Below are positions 1-8,667 of a stretch of 64,000 bases of DNA, in pieces. Made by a program: the position numbers and the translations under genes. This stretch comes from Chryseobacterium pennae. Lineage in GTDB: Bacteria; Bacteroidota; Bacteroidia; Flavobacteriales; Weeksellaceae. The stretch is from NCBI RefSeq assembly GCF_003385515.1, contig NZ_QNVT01000034.1, positions 1 through 64,000 of the forward strand. The letters run 5' to 3'. Each line of letters begins with the position of its first letter. Position 1 is the stretch's first letter. The notes beneath the pieces were generated by a model, which had not been told where the DNA came from, ran no database searches, and worked only from the letters and a program-made list of their open reading frames with translations.

Positions 1-61
1 TTCTAAATTATTTATTTTCTGAGGACGTAGGCCCTTGATATTTTCAAAATCTTTCACAATA

Positions 62-92
62 CAAATTTAATCTTATTTCAAAACCACTACAA
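62..92 (-). promoter_or_regulatory. Promoter for a gene beyond the left edge
   Basis: On the minus strand TTG (90-92), a 20-nt spacer and TAAATTTG (62-69) match the flavobacterial consensus TTG-N17-23-TAnnTTTG. Transcription would run off the left end of the window, so the gene it serves is not visible. The rest of 1-160 holds no convincing gene; a perfect 10-bp hairpin (112-121 with 125-134) lies behind this promoter. Confidence 0.5.
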
Positions 93-160
93 GATGAGCA
101 GTAGAGGGGTAGCAAAAATTCAAAGAATTTTTGCCGGGGTGGTTCCTCCTTCCATCTAAC

Positions 161-185
161 AAAAAACCACCCCAAAAGGAGTGGT
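161..185 (-). terminator. Terminator of the glp operon
   Basis: An 8-bp stem (166-173 with 178-185, one G-U pair) with a 4-nt loop is followed on the minus strand by a run of six T. It lies 28 nt past the stop of the outer-membrane gene and probably ends the glpD-glpK-glpF transcript. Confidence 0.8.
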
Positions 186-213
186 CTCTATATAATCTAG
201 TTGAATGTTTACA

Positions 214-1023
214 TTAAAAAACGGTCGCAGCCAGCTGAATTCTTGCATATTTATTAGAAGGATTCCACATGGCCATCATCGAAACCGGAAGACTGTAATG
301 CTCAGTAATTTTAAGAACTTTTCCTGCTTTTACTCCTACATTGACAATATCGAAGTTGTTTTTCCCATTGCCATATAAAAAAGTGTTGCCATTCAATGAA
401 AATCCTGCTCCTACAAAAGCATCCAGATTCACTTTTTGTCCGCTGATTACAGGGTAACTTGCCTGAACATAGGTAGAATATCTGTTCTTTTTGTAGCTTC
501 CATCAGGTTCCAGTATTACTTCTCCCGCATTGGCTCCTCCATACAGCATAATGTCTGCTTCAATATTGATAGGAAATGAAGGGCCGAAAGTGTAGTTGGT
601 TCTTAAATCAATGATATGAGCTGTTCTTCTTTGTGAGTAGCTGAAGATATCATCTGCAGCATTAGCTGTATTGATATTTCTGGAGTTATAAAGATCCCAT
701 AATCCGATATAGAAACGTCCGTTGGAATATTGAACATAGTAATTGATCTCCTTATAATGAGTGTTGTCCTTATCATCTGCCAGAGCAGAAGCACCCCAAA
801 TACCAACTTTCCATTTCTTTTCCGCATCCAAAGCGTAAGAAAGATTTCCCATCACTACAGGCTTGTCTGTAATAATCAAACCTCTCCATAAGTGGTTGTT
901 TTGTATATTGGCGGTGAAATCCAATCGGTTTTCTTTGGTTTCTTTACCTTCACTGCTTTCCTGTGAAAATAATCTTCCTGTTGCTAAAGTAAGCAGGAAA
1001 ATTCCTTTTAATATTTTCATCAT
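214..1023 (-). CDS. Outer-membrane protein (putative porin) at the end of the glp operon
   Basis: The 269-residue product starts with a hydrophobic signal peptide ending near residue 20 (LFSQ). The rest is rich in alternating polar/aromatic strands and ends in phenylalanine (AATVF), as outer-membrane beta-barrels do. Strands such as HLWRGLIITDKPVVMG resemble TorF-type putative porins, but I cannot assign a family firmly. It sits 16 nt after glpF and before a terminator, so it is probably co-transcribed with the glycerol genes. A role as outer-membrane channel for glycerol or glycerol phosphate is an inference from position only. ATG codons at 1023 and 1020 are both possible starts. Confidence 0.75.
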   Translation of the reverse strand: MMKILKGIFLLTLATGRLFSQESSEGKETKENRLDFTANIQNNHLWRGLIITDKPVVMGNLSYALDAEKKWKVGIWGASALADDKDNTHYKEINYYVQYSNGRFYIGLWDLYNSRNINTANAADDIFSYSQRRTAHIIDLRTNYTFGPSFPINIEADIMLYGGANAGEVILEPDGSYKKNRYSTYVQASYPVISGQKVNLDAFVGAGFSLNGNTFLYGNGKNNFDIVNVGVKAGKVLKITEHYSLPVSMMAMWNPSNKYARIQLAATVF

Positions 1024-1039
1024 TCGTATTTTTTTGTTT

Positions 1040-1771
1040 TTATTTTAAAGCCATAAACAATAATGCCGCAATGACAGCTCCGCTGATAGGTCCTATGACA
1101 GGTATCCAGGCATAGCCCCAATCACTGCTTCCTTTTACCGGAAGAATAGCATGCATAATTCTTGGAGCAAGATCTCTCGCAGGGTTAATAGCATATCCGG
1201 TTGTTCCACCTAGCGAAAGCCCGATTACCCATACCAGAAACGTGACAGGAATAGCACCTACCGAACCTAAGCCTACTTTTGCATTAGGATCTGCCTGTAA
1301 ATTAATACTCGGATCCGAAATGTAGAAAATAACAAATACGAGTACAAAGGTTCCGATAATTTCGCTGATAAGGTTAGACGAAACTTTTCTGATTGCAGGA
1401 CCGGTACTGAAACAAGCCAGTTTTGCCCCTTCATCCTCTGTAATGGCAAAGTGATCCTTATGAAACAGCCAAACCAAAAAGGCTCCCAACATTCCTCCAA
1501 TCATCTGAGCCGCGATATAAGACGGAACCAGATCCCAGGAAAACTTTCCTGCAGCAGCTAAACCAATCGTAACAGCCGGATTCAGATGGGCGCCACTTAC
1601 GGGCCCGGCAACGGTTACTCCCACAAAAACGGCCAATGCCCAGGCTGTGGTAATCACAATCCATCCGGAATTATTTCCTTTGGTATCCTTCAAGACAACA
1701 TTGGCTACAACGCCGTTGCCTAATAAAATAAGAAGCATCGTCCCGATGACTTCTGCGATAAATGGAGTCAT
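1040..1771 (-). CDS. glpF: Glycerol uptake facilitator (aquaglyceroporin)
   Basis: This 243-residue inner-membrane channel of the MIP family carries both NPA boxes: HLNPAVTIG near residues 62-70 and YAINPARDLAPR near 193-204. The aspartate after the second NPA-R (NPARD) is the mark of glycerol-conducting members rather than water-only aquaporins. Six membrane segments plus two half-helices are visible. It lies 23 nt downstream of glpK in the same direction, so glycerol import and phosphorylation are coupled in one operon. Length is usual for the family. Confidence 0.95.
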   Translation of the reverse strand: MTPFIAEVIGTMLLILLGNGVVANVVLKDTKGNNSGWIVITTAWALAVFVGVTVAGPVSGAHLNPAVTIGLAAAGKFSWDLVPSYIAAQMIGGMLGAFLVWLFHKDHFAITEDEGAKLACFSTGPAIRKVSSNLISEIIGTFVLVFVIFYISDPSINLQADPNAKVGLGSVGAIPVTFLVWVIGLSLGGTTGYAINPARDLAPRIMHAILPVKGSSDWGYAWIPVIGPISGAVIAALLFMALK

Positions 1772-1794
1772 ATGTGTATTTTTAAGGTCAGAAA

Positions 1795-3291
1795 TTAATC
1801 TTCAATCCAGCTTTGAGCACGGGATACTGCTTTGTTCCATGAATGAACCATAGCATCTACTTTTTCCTTTTCCAATTGAGGATGGAAATCTTTGTCTACA
1901 ATCCATTGTTCCTGGATCTCATCAATGTTTTTCCAGTATCCTACAGCAAGACCTGCTAAATAAGCCGCTCCCAATGCTGTTGTTTCCAGTGTTTTTGGTC
2001 TTATAATTTTAAATCCGAAAAGGTCAGACTGTATCTGCATCAGTAGATTACTTGCCGAAGCTCCGCCATCTACTCTCAGCTCAAGACTTGCTCTTCCGGA
2101 ATCAGCTTCCATAGATTTTACAATATCATATACCTGGAATGCAATTCCTTCCAAAGTGGCTCTCGCAATATGTCCATCGGTAGTCCCACGGGTAATTCCT
2201 ACAATCGTTCCACGGGCATACTGATCCCAGTGAGGGGCTCCCAGACCTGTAAGGGCAGGAACAAAATAAACCCCACCATTATCTTCAACAGATGCTGCCA
2301 GATCATTCACTTGGTCAGAAGAATGAATAAGTTTAAGACCATCTCTCAGCCATTGAATCGCTGCGCCCCCTACAAATACACTTCCTTCCAACGCGTAGTT
2401 AACCTCTCCATTAATTTTCCAGGCAACAGTTGTCAGAAGGTTATTCTTTGAAGAAACCGCTTCTTTTCCTGTATTCATTAATAGAAAGCACCCTGTTCCA
2501 TAAGTATTTTTCACCATTCCCGGATTGGTACACATCTGACCGAATAAAGCCGCCTGCTGATCTCCTGCAATTCCTGCAATCGGAATTTTAGTAGAGAATA
2601 GAGTAGTGGCTGTCTCGCCATACACTTCACTGCTTTGTTTTACCTCAGGAAGAATGGCTCTTGGGATGTTGAATAATTCCAAAAGATCATTATCCCATTC
2701 CAATGTATGAATATTCAATAGCATGGTTCTGCTGGCATTCGAAACATCGGTGATAAACATTTTTCCACGGGTAAGCTTCCATACCAGCCAGGTATCCACA
2801 GTTCCGAAACATAATTTTCCGGCTTCTGCCTTTTCTCTTGCTCCATCCACATTATCAAGGATCCATTTTAATTTGGTAGCAGAAAAATAGGCATCTAATA
2901 CAAGACCTGTTTTTTCTTTAATGGTTTCTGCGTGACCTTGTTCTTTCAGTTCATCACAATACTTGGAGGTTCTTCTGTCCTGCCATACAATGGCATTATA
3001 AATAGGTTCTCCGGTTTCTTTATCCCAAACTATTGTTGTTTCACGCTGGTTGGTAATTCCAATAGCAGCTACTTCCAGTCCGGAAATGCCTGCTTTGGCA
3101 ATAATTTCTGCAGCAACAGAGATCTGTGATGACCAGATTTCATTTGGATCATGCTCTACCCAACCTGGAGTTGGGAATATCTGTCTGAAATCTTTTTGAG
3201 ACACATACTTGATCTCTCCGCTATGGTTGAATAGAATCGCTCTGGAGGAAGTGGTTCCCTGATCCAAAGCGAGGATTAACTTTTCATTCAT
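1795..3291 (-). CDS. glpK: Glycerol kinase
   Basis: The 498-residue FGGY-family kinase makes sn-glycerol 3-phosphate from glycerol and ATP in the cytoplasm. The N-terminal phosphate-binding motif ALDQGTTSSRAILF, the NQRETT and WQDRRT substrate-side motifs, and the C-terminal GIAGDQQAALFGQ and RVDGGAS segments are all present, and the length is standard. Start is 7 nt after the glpD stop, which indicates one transcript with glpD, glpK and glpF. I see no truncation. Confidence 0.97.
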   Translation of the reverse strand: MNEKLILALDQGTTSSRAILFNHSGEIKYVSQKDFRQIFPTPGWVEHDPNEIWSSQISVAAEIIAKAGISGLEVAAIGITNQRETTIVWDKETGEPIYNAIVWQDRRTSKYCDELKEQGHAETIKEKTGLVLDAYFSATKLKWILDNVDGAREKAEAGKLCFGTVDTWLVWKLTRGKMFITDVSNASRTMLLNIHTLEWDNDLLELFNIPRAILPEVKQSSEVYGETATTLFSTKIPIAGIAGDQQAALFGQMCTNPGMVKNTYGTGCFLLMNTGKEAVSSKNNLLTTVAWKINGEVNYALEGSVFVGGAAIQWLRDGLKLIHSSDQVNDLAASVEDNGGVYFVPALTGLGAPHWDQYARGTIVGITRGTTDGHIARATLEGIAFQVYDIVKSMEADSGRASLELRVDGGASASNLLMQIQSDLFGFKIIRPKTLETTALGAAYLAGLAVGYWKNIDEIQEQWIVDKDFHPQLEKEKVDAMVHSWNKAVSRAQSWIED

Positions 3292-3298
3292 ATGGTGA

Positions 3299-4897
3299 TT
3301 AATTAAGGTTGATAACTTTAGGTGAATAAGGTGTCAATAAATACCCTTTTGCCAATTCGATGAATTCATTTTCCTGTTGCTGAGCCCATTCTTCAGAATA
3401 TCCTTTTTCTTCAGCAATAATTCTTGCCACATTGTGGGCGCTGTCTATAGCAGCTCTTGCATCCAGGAATAACAGGCGAGCTCTTCTTGCCAGTACATCT
3501 TCAATGGTTTCTGCCATTTCATTTCGTGCTGCCCAAACCACTTCAGCTACAGTGAATGGATGATCAGGATGTATTTTCTGTGAAAAACGGGGATTGCTTT
3601 CCTGTAAAGCTTTTATGGACGGAATATCAGAACCATATACATACAGATGATTCGTTCTGTCTACCTGTTCAGGTTTTACATTTCCATGAATAGACATATT
3701 TTCTGTTTTGGAAGTTGTATTACCCAGTTTATGAACCTGCATCGCTTTATCGATTGTATCTTCTGCCATTTTACGGTAAGTTGTCCATTTTCCTCCAATG
3801 ATGGAAATCAAACCTGTGTCGGAAGCAATCACTTTATGACTTCGGGATACTTCTTTTGTACTCTTACTACCATCTTTTGGAGCTGCAAGAGGGCGAAGTC
3901 CGGCAAAAACAGATTTTACATCATCGCGGGTTGGTTTTTTAGACAGGTATTGTCTTGCTGTATTTAGAACGAAACTGATTTCCTCTTCCAAAGCGCGAGG
4001 TTCAAAGCTTTCGCTTTCCAAAAGAGTATCCGTAGTTCCTACCAAAGCTCTGTCATGCCAAGGCACTACAAATAAAACTCTTCCATCAGAAGTTTTAGGA
4101 ATCATGATGGCATCATCACTTTTCAGGAATGATTTATCCAAAACTAGATGAATTCCTTGGCTTGGTACTACCATTTTACCATGTTTAGGGTTATTCATAT
4201 TAAGGATGTCATTCGTGAAAACACCGGTAGCATTGATGACTACTTTTGCATGAATCTGGTATTGCTGCTTGGAGAACTGATCTTCAGCAACCACACCAAT
4301 GACTTTATTCTTGTCATCTTTCAGAAGGTTGATAACCTTTACATAATTAACAGCGCTTCCTCCCTTTTCAATAATGGTTTGGGTTAAGTTGACAGCAAGT
4401 CTCGCATCATCAAACTGTCCATCCTGGTAAACAACACCACTTGCTAAATGGTTTTGTTCAATAGTAGGTAGTTTTTCAATAGTTTTTGATTTACTGATGT
4501 ACTTTGTTTTACCCAAACTTAATTTTCCAGCAAGGAAATCGTAAACGGATAGCCCTATTTTATAATAGATTCCGCCCCACCAGGTGTAATTAGGAATAAT
4601 GAAAGATTGATTCTTTACAATATGTGCTGCATTTTTGGATAAAAGACCTCTTTCTTTTAAGGCTTCTTTCACCAGGCCTACATCTCCCTGTGCCAAATAT
4701 CTTACTCCACCATGTACCAATTTGGTACTTCTGCTGGAAGTTGCTTTTGCAAAATCATGAGATTCAAGTAATAATGTCTTGAATCCTCTGCTTACTGCAT
4801 CTAATGCTGAACCTAAACCACTGGCTCCCCCTCCTATGACTAAAAAGTCCCATTCTTTTACATTGGTTAATTTACTGAGTTCTTCGTTTCGTTTCAT
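3299..4897 (-). CDS. glpD: Glycerol-3-phosphate dehydrogenase, FAD-dependent
   Basis: The 532-residue flavoprotein oxidises glycerol 3-phosphate to dihydroxyacetone phosphate and passes electrons to quinone at the membrane. The dinucleotide-binding GGGASGLGSALDA motif is near residues 22-34, followed by the GlpD signature SSRSTKLVHGGVRYL. A C-terminal helical domain with RARLLFLDARAA is present. It is the first gene of the operon, behind a strong promoter at 4923-4951. The start codon overlaps one copy of the TTTCGTTT repeat that may be the GlpR operator. Confidence 0.96.
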   Translation of the reverse strand: MKRNEELSKLTNVKEWDFLVIGGGASGLGSALDAVSRGFKTLLLESHDFAKATSSRSTKLVHGGVRYLAQGDVGLVKEALKERGLLSKNAAHIVKNQSFIIPNYTWWGGIYYKIGLSVYDFLAGKLSLGKTKYISKSKTIEKLPTIEQNHLASGVVYQDGQFDDARLAVNLTQTIIEKGGSAVNYVKVINLLKDDKNKVIGVVAEDQFSKQQYQIHAKVVINATGVFTNDILNMNNPKHGKMVVPSQGIHLVLDKSFLKSDDAIMIPKTSDGRVLFVVPWHDRALVGTTDTLLESESFEPRALEEEISFVLNTARQYLSKKPTRDDVKSVFAGLRPLAAPKDGSKSTKEVSRSHKVIASDTGLISIIGGKWTTYRKMAEDTIDKAMQVHKLGNTTSKTENMSIHGNVKPEQVDRTNHLYVYGSDIPSIKALQESNPRFSQKIHPDHPFTVAEVVWAARNEMAETIEDVLARRARLLFLDARAAIDSAHNVARIIAEEKGYSEEWAQQQENEFIELAKGYLLTPYSPKVINLN

Positions 4898-4921
4898 AAA
4901 TGTTTCGTTTATGTTTCGTTT
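4887..4921. promoter_or_regulatory. Repeated TTTCGTTT operator candidate for GlpR
   Basis: TTTCGTTT occurs three times in 35 bp: 4887-4894 (across the glpD start), 4903-4910 and 4914-4921. The last two are part of an exact 11-bp direct repeat ATGTTTCGTTT (4900-4910, 4911-4921), one helical turn apart. They lie just downstream of the glpD -7 box, where a repressor would block initiation. DeoR-family regulators are known to use such repeated half-sites; binding here is inference. Confidence 0.55.
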
Positions 4922-4922
4922 T

Positions 4923-4951
4923 CAAATATATAAATTAAAAATGAAAGCAAA
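4923..4951 (-). promoter_or_regulatory. glpD operon promoter
   Basis: The minus strand reads TTTG (4948-4951), 17-nt spacer, TATATTTG (4923-4930), an exact match to the flavobacterial sigma-A promoter. It lies 26 nt upstream of the glpD start codon. Confidence 0.75.
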
Positions 4952-4991
4952 AAGAAAATAAATGAAATTTTAAAATGTTAAAAAAAAACGG

Positions 4992-4999
4992 TAATTTTG
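4992..4999 (+). promoter_or_regulatory. Candidate -7 element of glpR
   Basis: TAATTTTG matches TAnnTTTG exactly but no TTG lies at the usual distance upstream. If used, the transcript would start at about 5004, giving a leaderless or very short-leader mRNA and excluding the ATG at 4975. Confidence 0.4.
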
Positions 5000-5013
5000 A
5001 GGAAATGAATAAA

Positions 5014-5775
5014 ATGGAGAAGCTAATACCAAGGCATGATGAAATATTAAAAGAACTGGATGAAAAAGGACATGTTCTTGTTCAGGATCTGTGCGAAAGA
5101 CTGAATGTTTCTTCAGTTACGATACGAAAAGATTTGAACTATCTCGAAAGTTTGGGGCTTCTGTTCAGGAATCATGGGGGAGCGAGTAAGCAGGTAAGGT
5201 ATGCTTATGAAAAAAATGTAGGAGAAAAAGAAAATATCAACGTAGAAGCAAAGCAGGCGATTGCCAGGGCGGCACTTCCGTTAATTCAGGAAAATGATTG
5301 TATCATATTGGCGTCGGGTACTACGATGCATTATCTTGCCAGGATGCTGATGAATTTTGGACCGCTTACAGTTTTGACTTCTTCCTTGAGGGTCGCTATT
5401 GAACTTTGCAATAATCCTAATATTAATGTCATTCAATTGGGAGGAGAGGTGAGAAAGAGTTCTACTTCAATTGTGGGATCCATTTCAGAAGGAATTCTTA
5501 AACAGTTTTCCTGCAATAAACTTTTTTTGGGAGTAGATGGAATTGATCTGGAATTTGGGATCAGCACCTCGAATGCTGCAGAAGCTCATCTCAATCAGGT
5601 GATGATTGAATGTGCTGATAAAACAGTGGTTCTTGCAGACTCATCAAAATTGAATAAGAAAGGTTTTGGTAAGATTGCGTCACTTGATCAGGTGGATTAC
5701 CTGATTACGGATGATGGGATTGCAGCGGAAGATCAGGTTAAACTTGAAGAAAATGGAGTCAATGTTATGAAATAA
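5014..5775 (+). CDS. glpR: DeoR/GlpR family transcriptional regulator
   Basis: This DeoR-family repressor has an N-terminal winged helix (RHDEILKELDEKGHV, then the recognition region NVSSVTIRKDLNYLE) and a C-terminal sugar-phosphate sensor domain with the typical segments ILASGTTMHYLAR, GGEVRKSS and ADSSKLNKKGFG. It is divergent from glpD and so is the likely glycerol-3-phosphate-responsive repressor of the glp operon. I chose the ATG at 5014. An upstream in-frame ATG at 4975 lies before the likely -7 box TAATTTTG (4992-4999) and is less likely; ATG 5005 is also possible. The gene symbol is inferred from context. Confidence 0.88.
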   Translation: MEKLIPRHDEILKELDEKGHVLVQDLCERLNVSSVTIRKDLNYLESLGLLFRNHGGASKQVRYAYEKNVGEKENINVEAKQAIARAALPLIQENDCIILASGTTMHYLARMLMNFGPLTVLTSSLRVAIELCNNPNINVIQLGGEVRKSSTSIVGSISEGILKQFSCNKLFLGVDGIDLEFGISTSNAAEAHLNQVMIECADKTVVLADSSKLNKKGFGKIASLDQVDYLITDDGIAAEDQVKLEENGVNVMK

Positions 5776-5819
5776 TTCTGTGTAAGTTCCTTAATTTATC
5801 GCATAATATGTAAAAATAT

Positions 5820-5855
5820 AAAGCCCATGAGTGATCATGAGGCTTTAATTTTTTT
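5820..5855 (+). terminator. Terminator after glpR
   Basis: A stem of 11 pairs with one bulged base (5820-5830 with 5835-5846) and a 4-nt loop is followed by a T-rich run to 5855. It lies about 45 nt past the glpR stop. Confidence 0.75.
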
Positions 5856-6143
5856 AAAGAAGCTGTTATAATGATATAGTTTGGGGTTTCATTATAAAAA
5901 GAAGAAGAGGTGTTCTTATTTCTTTATAATATATAGGTTGTTTTTGTTGTTGGAAATTTCGAAATGTTTCATTATCGTATAGTTATGGCATTTTTTTTGT
6001 TATCAGCTGTTGGCTTTGAATTGTTAGAATTGGAAATCAAAGAAAAAAAATGTGCTTTTTATGAAGGATTCATTTTTATAAAACCCATTTTGGTTTTGAA
6101 AATGATCTAAATGATTAAAAATCAAAATATTTTAATTGAAATA
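5856..6143. other. AT-rich gap before the ribosomal cluster
   Basis: No supported gene, RNA or repeat was found here. Only a 41-codon ORF (5985-6110) without family resemblance is present, and I rejected it. rpsJ (S10), which usually precedes rplC, is not here. Confidence 0.6.
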
Positions 6144-6174
6144 TTTGTCAGTTACAAAATTATTCATAAATTTG
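6144..6174 (+). promoter_or_regulatory. Main promoter of the ribosomal protein operon
   Basis: TTTG (6144-6147), 19-nt spacer and TAAATTTG (6167-6174) match the flavobacterial consensus. It leaves a leader of roughly 100 nt (about 6181-6280) before rplC, long enough for autogenous control by a ribosomal protein, though I see no recognisable leader structure. Confidence 0.75.
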
Positions 6175-6280
6175 CACTCTCATTTTAGGAGCGTAGTGTG
6201 CCTATATCAAAAGTAGAAATCACTTCAGACTTCCGAAAAATGGGAAAAAATAAAGGATAAATTTTATTATAATATAAACA

Positions 6281-6907
6281 ATGTCAGGTATTATTGGTAA
6301 GAAAATCGGTATGACGTCTTTGTTTAACGAAGAAGGAAAAAACATTCCTTGTACAGTTATTCAAGCTGGTCCATGCTCGGTTTTACAGGTCAGAACCTTA
6401 GAAAAAGACGGTTATAAAGCTGTTCAGTTAGGTTTCGATGACAAGAGTGAGAAGAACGTTGGTAAAGCGTTAGCTGGCCATTTTAAAAAGGCTGGTTCTG
6501 CTCCTAAAGCTAAATTAGTAGAATTCTACAGAGAATTCGTTGATGAAGTAAAAGTAGGAGAAGAAGTAAAAGTTGATTTATTCCTAGAAGGTGAATATGT
6601 TGACGTAACAGGAACTTCAAAAGGTAAAGGCTTCCAGGGTGTTGTTAAAAGACACGGATTTGGAGGTGTAATGCAGGCAACTCATGGTCAGCACAACAGA
6701 CTTAGAGCTCCAGGTTCTATCGGTGCTGGTTCAGACCCTTCAAGAGTATTCAAAGGGATGAGAATGGCTGGAAGAATGGGAGGTAAGCAGGTGACTGTTC
6801 AGAACCTTCAAGTGTTAAAAGTTGATCAAGAACAAAATCTTTTAGTAGTAAAAGGTGCTGTTCCGGGAGCTAAAAATTCTTATGTAATTATCAGAAAATG
6901 GAACTAG
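6281..6907 (+). CDS. rplC: 50S ribosomal protein L3
   Basis: The 208-residue large-subunit protein binds near the 3' end of 23S rRNA and starts assembly. The start MSGIIGKKIGMTSLF and the central loop HGQHNRLRAPGSIGAG are diagnostic. At the position of the glutamine that PrmB methylates in E. coli (GSIGQ) this protein has alanine, so that modification is not expected. It is the first gene of the cluster, where most bacteria would have rpsJ. Its last 10 nt overlap rplD. Confidence 0.98.
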   Translation: MSGIIGKKIGMTSLFNEEGKNIPCTVIQAGPCSVLQVRTLEKDGYKAVQLGFDDKSEKNVGKALAGHFKKAGSAPKAKLVEFYREFVDEVKVGEEVKVDLFLEGEYVDVTGTSKGKGFQGVVKRHGFGGVMQATHGQHNRLRAPGSIGAGSDPSRVFKGMRMAGRMGGKQVTVQNLQVLKVDQEQNLLVVKGAVPGAKNSYVIIRKWN

Positions 6908-7527
6908 TAGTATTAAATACATCAGGAAAAGAGACCGGAAGAAAAGTAACTCTAGACGAAACAGTATTCGGAATTGAGCCAAATCAGCACGCGGTTTACT
7001 TAGAAGTTAAACAGTACCTTGCTGCACAAAGACAAGGAACTCATAAAGCAAAAGAAAGAAGCGAAATTACTGCTTCTACTAAAAAGCTTAAGAAGCAAAA
7101 AGGATCAGGATCTGCTAGATATGGTGATATTAAATCTCCAACTTTCAGAGGTGGAGGTAGAGTATTCGGACCAAAACCAAGAGACTACAGATTCAAATTG
7201 AACAAAGCTCTTAAGAGATTAGCTAAGAAATCTGTTTTATCTCAGAAAATGAGAGACAACAGCATCAGAGTTTTAGAAGATATGAGCTTAAATGCTCCTA
7301 AGACTAAAGATTTTATCGCTTTATTGGATGCTTTGGCATTGAATGGTAAAAAATCTTTATTCATTCTTCCTGAAGCTAACAAGAATGTGTATCTATCTTC
7401 AAGAAACTTACCTAAAACTAAAGTAATGAACTTCAACGAAGTTAGTTCTTACGATATAGTAAATGCAGGTGAAGTTGTATTCTTCGAAGGTGCAGTTGAA
7501 AAATTCCAGGAAAATTTAAAGAAATAA
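6898..7527 (+). CDS. rplD: 50S ribosomal protein L4
   Basis: The 209-residue protein has the extended basic loop that reaches the peptide exit tunnel (GSGSARYGDIKSPTFRGGG) near residues 76-94. L4 also represses its own operon in enterobacteria; whether this holds here is unknown. The ATG lies inside the rplC 3' end (10-nt overlap in another frame), which suggests translational coupling. Confidence 0.97.
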   Translation: MELVVLNTSGKETGRKVTLDETVFGIEPNQHAVYLEVKQYLAAQRQGTHKAKERSEITASTKKLKKQKGSGSARYGDIKSPTFRGGGRVFGPKPRDYRFKLNKALKRLAKKSVLSQKMRDNSIRVLEDMSLNAPKTKDFIALLDALALNGKKSLFILPEANKNVYLSSRNLPKTKVMNFNEVSSYDIVNAGEVVFFEGAVEKFQENLKK

Positions 7528-7530
7528 GTC

Positions 7531-7821
7531 ATGTCAGTTATTATTAAACCAGTTATTTCAGAAAAGGCTAACTACCTTACAGATTTAAGAGGTACTTATT
7601 CTTTCTTAGTTAACCCTAAGTCGAATAAAATCCAGATTAAAAAGGCTGTTGAAGCAGCTTACGGTGTGAAAGTAGCAGACGTTAATACAATGATTTATGC
7701 TCCGAAGGTTTCTTCAAAGTACACTAAAAAAGGTCTTCAAGTAGGAAAGACAAACAAATTGAAAAAAGCGGTAATCAAACTTGTTGAAGGTGATGTTATC
7801 GATATTTTTGCTGTAAATTAA
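7531..7821 (+). CDS. rplW: 50S ribosomal protein L23
   Basis: This 96-residue protein sits at the tunnel exit and docks trigger factor and SRP. The start VIIKPVISEKANYLTD and the hairpin KVADVNTMIYAPK are typical of the family. It begins 3 nt after the rplD stop. The length is normal. Confidence 0.96.
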   Translation: MSVIIKPVISEKANYLTDLRGTYSFLVNPKSNKIQIKKAVEAAYGVKVADVNTMIYAPKVSSKYTKKGLQVGKTNKLKKAVIKLVEGDVIDIFAVN

Positions 7822-7843
7822 TTATTAATTATATATAATAGTA

Positions 7844-8665
7844 ATGTCTGTTAGAAAATTAAAACCTATCACCCCGGGACAGAGATTCAGAATTGTAAAC
7901 AATTTTGAAGAAATTACTACCAACAAACCAGAGAAATCTCTAACAGTTGGTATTAGTAAGTCAGGTGGACGTAACCAAACTGGTAAAATGACCATGCGTT
8001 ACACCGGAGGTGGACACAAAAAGAAATACAGAATTATTGACTTCAAAAGAAACAAAGCAAACGTTGAAGCCACTGTAAAAACTGTAGAGTATGATCCAAA
8101 CAGAACTGCATTTATCGCTTTACTAGAGTATGCTGATGGAGAGAAGAGATATATCATCGCTCCAAACGGTATCAAAGTAGATCAGAAAGTAATTTCTGGT
8201 GATAGCGTAGAACCAAATGTAGGGAACGCAATGAAGTTGAAAAACATTCCATTAGGTACTGTTATTTCTTGTGTTGAAATGAAGCCTGGTCAAGGTGCTA
8301 TTTTAGCAAGAAGTGCTGGTTCTTCAGCTCAATTGACTTCAAGAGACGGAAAATATGCAATCATCAAATTGCCTTCAGGAGAATCAAGAATGATCCTTAC
8401 TGAATGTTATGCAATGATTGGATCTGTTTCTAACTCTGACCACCAGTTAACTGTATCAGGTAAGGCTGGTAGAAGCAGATGGTTAGGTAGAAGACCTAGA
8501 ACAAGAGCTGTTGTAATGAACCCTGTAGATCACCCAATGGGAGGTGGTGAAGGACGTTCTTCAGGAGGTCACCCAAGATCTAGAAACGGTATGCCTGCTA
8601 AAGGTTACAAAACCAGAAAGAAAAATAAAGCGTCTAACCGTCATATCATATCTAAACGTAAATAA
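7844..8665 (+). CDS. rplB: 50S ribosomal protein L2
   Basis: The 273-residue protein is needed for subunit joining and peptidyl transferase assembly. The conserved C-terminal segment NPVDHPMGGGEGRSSGGHP contains the histidine implicated in peptidyl transfer. The OB-like and SH3-like domains are complete and the length is standard. Confidence 0.98.
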   Translation: MSVRKLKPITPGQRFRIVNNFEEITTNKPEKSLTVGISKSGGRNQTGKMTMRYTGGGHKKKYRIIDFKRNKANVEATVKTVEYDPNRTAFIALLEYADGEKRYIIAPNGIKVDQKVISGDSVEPNVGNAMKLKNIPLGTVISCVEMKPGQGAILARSAGSSAQLTSRDGKYAIIKLPSGESRMILTECYAMIGSVSNSDHQLTVSGKAGRSRWLGRRPRTRAVVMNPVDHPMGGGEGRSSGGHPRSRNGMPAKGYKTRKKNKASNRHIISKRK

Positions 8666-8667
8666 TT

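Noticed and set aside
112..134. Perfect 10-bp hairpin as a terminator
   Set aside because: No T run on either strand and it lies between a terminator and a promoter; left unassigned.
4975..5013. N-terminal extension of the GlpR-like protein (MLKKNGNFEEMNK)
   Set aside because: It lies over the likely promoter and the family normally starts just before RHDEI.
5985..6110. 41-codon ORF (MAFFLLSAVGFELL...) in the gap before the ribosomal cluster
   Set aside because: It runs into the promoter region, has no family resemblance and its composition is that of random AT-rich DNA.
6898..6907. rplC/rplD overlap as a frameshift
   Set aside because: Both proteins have complete conserved ends; a 10-nt overlap is ordinary coupling.
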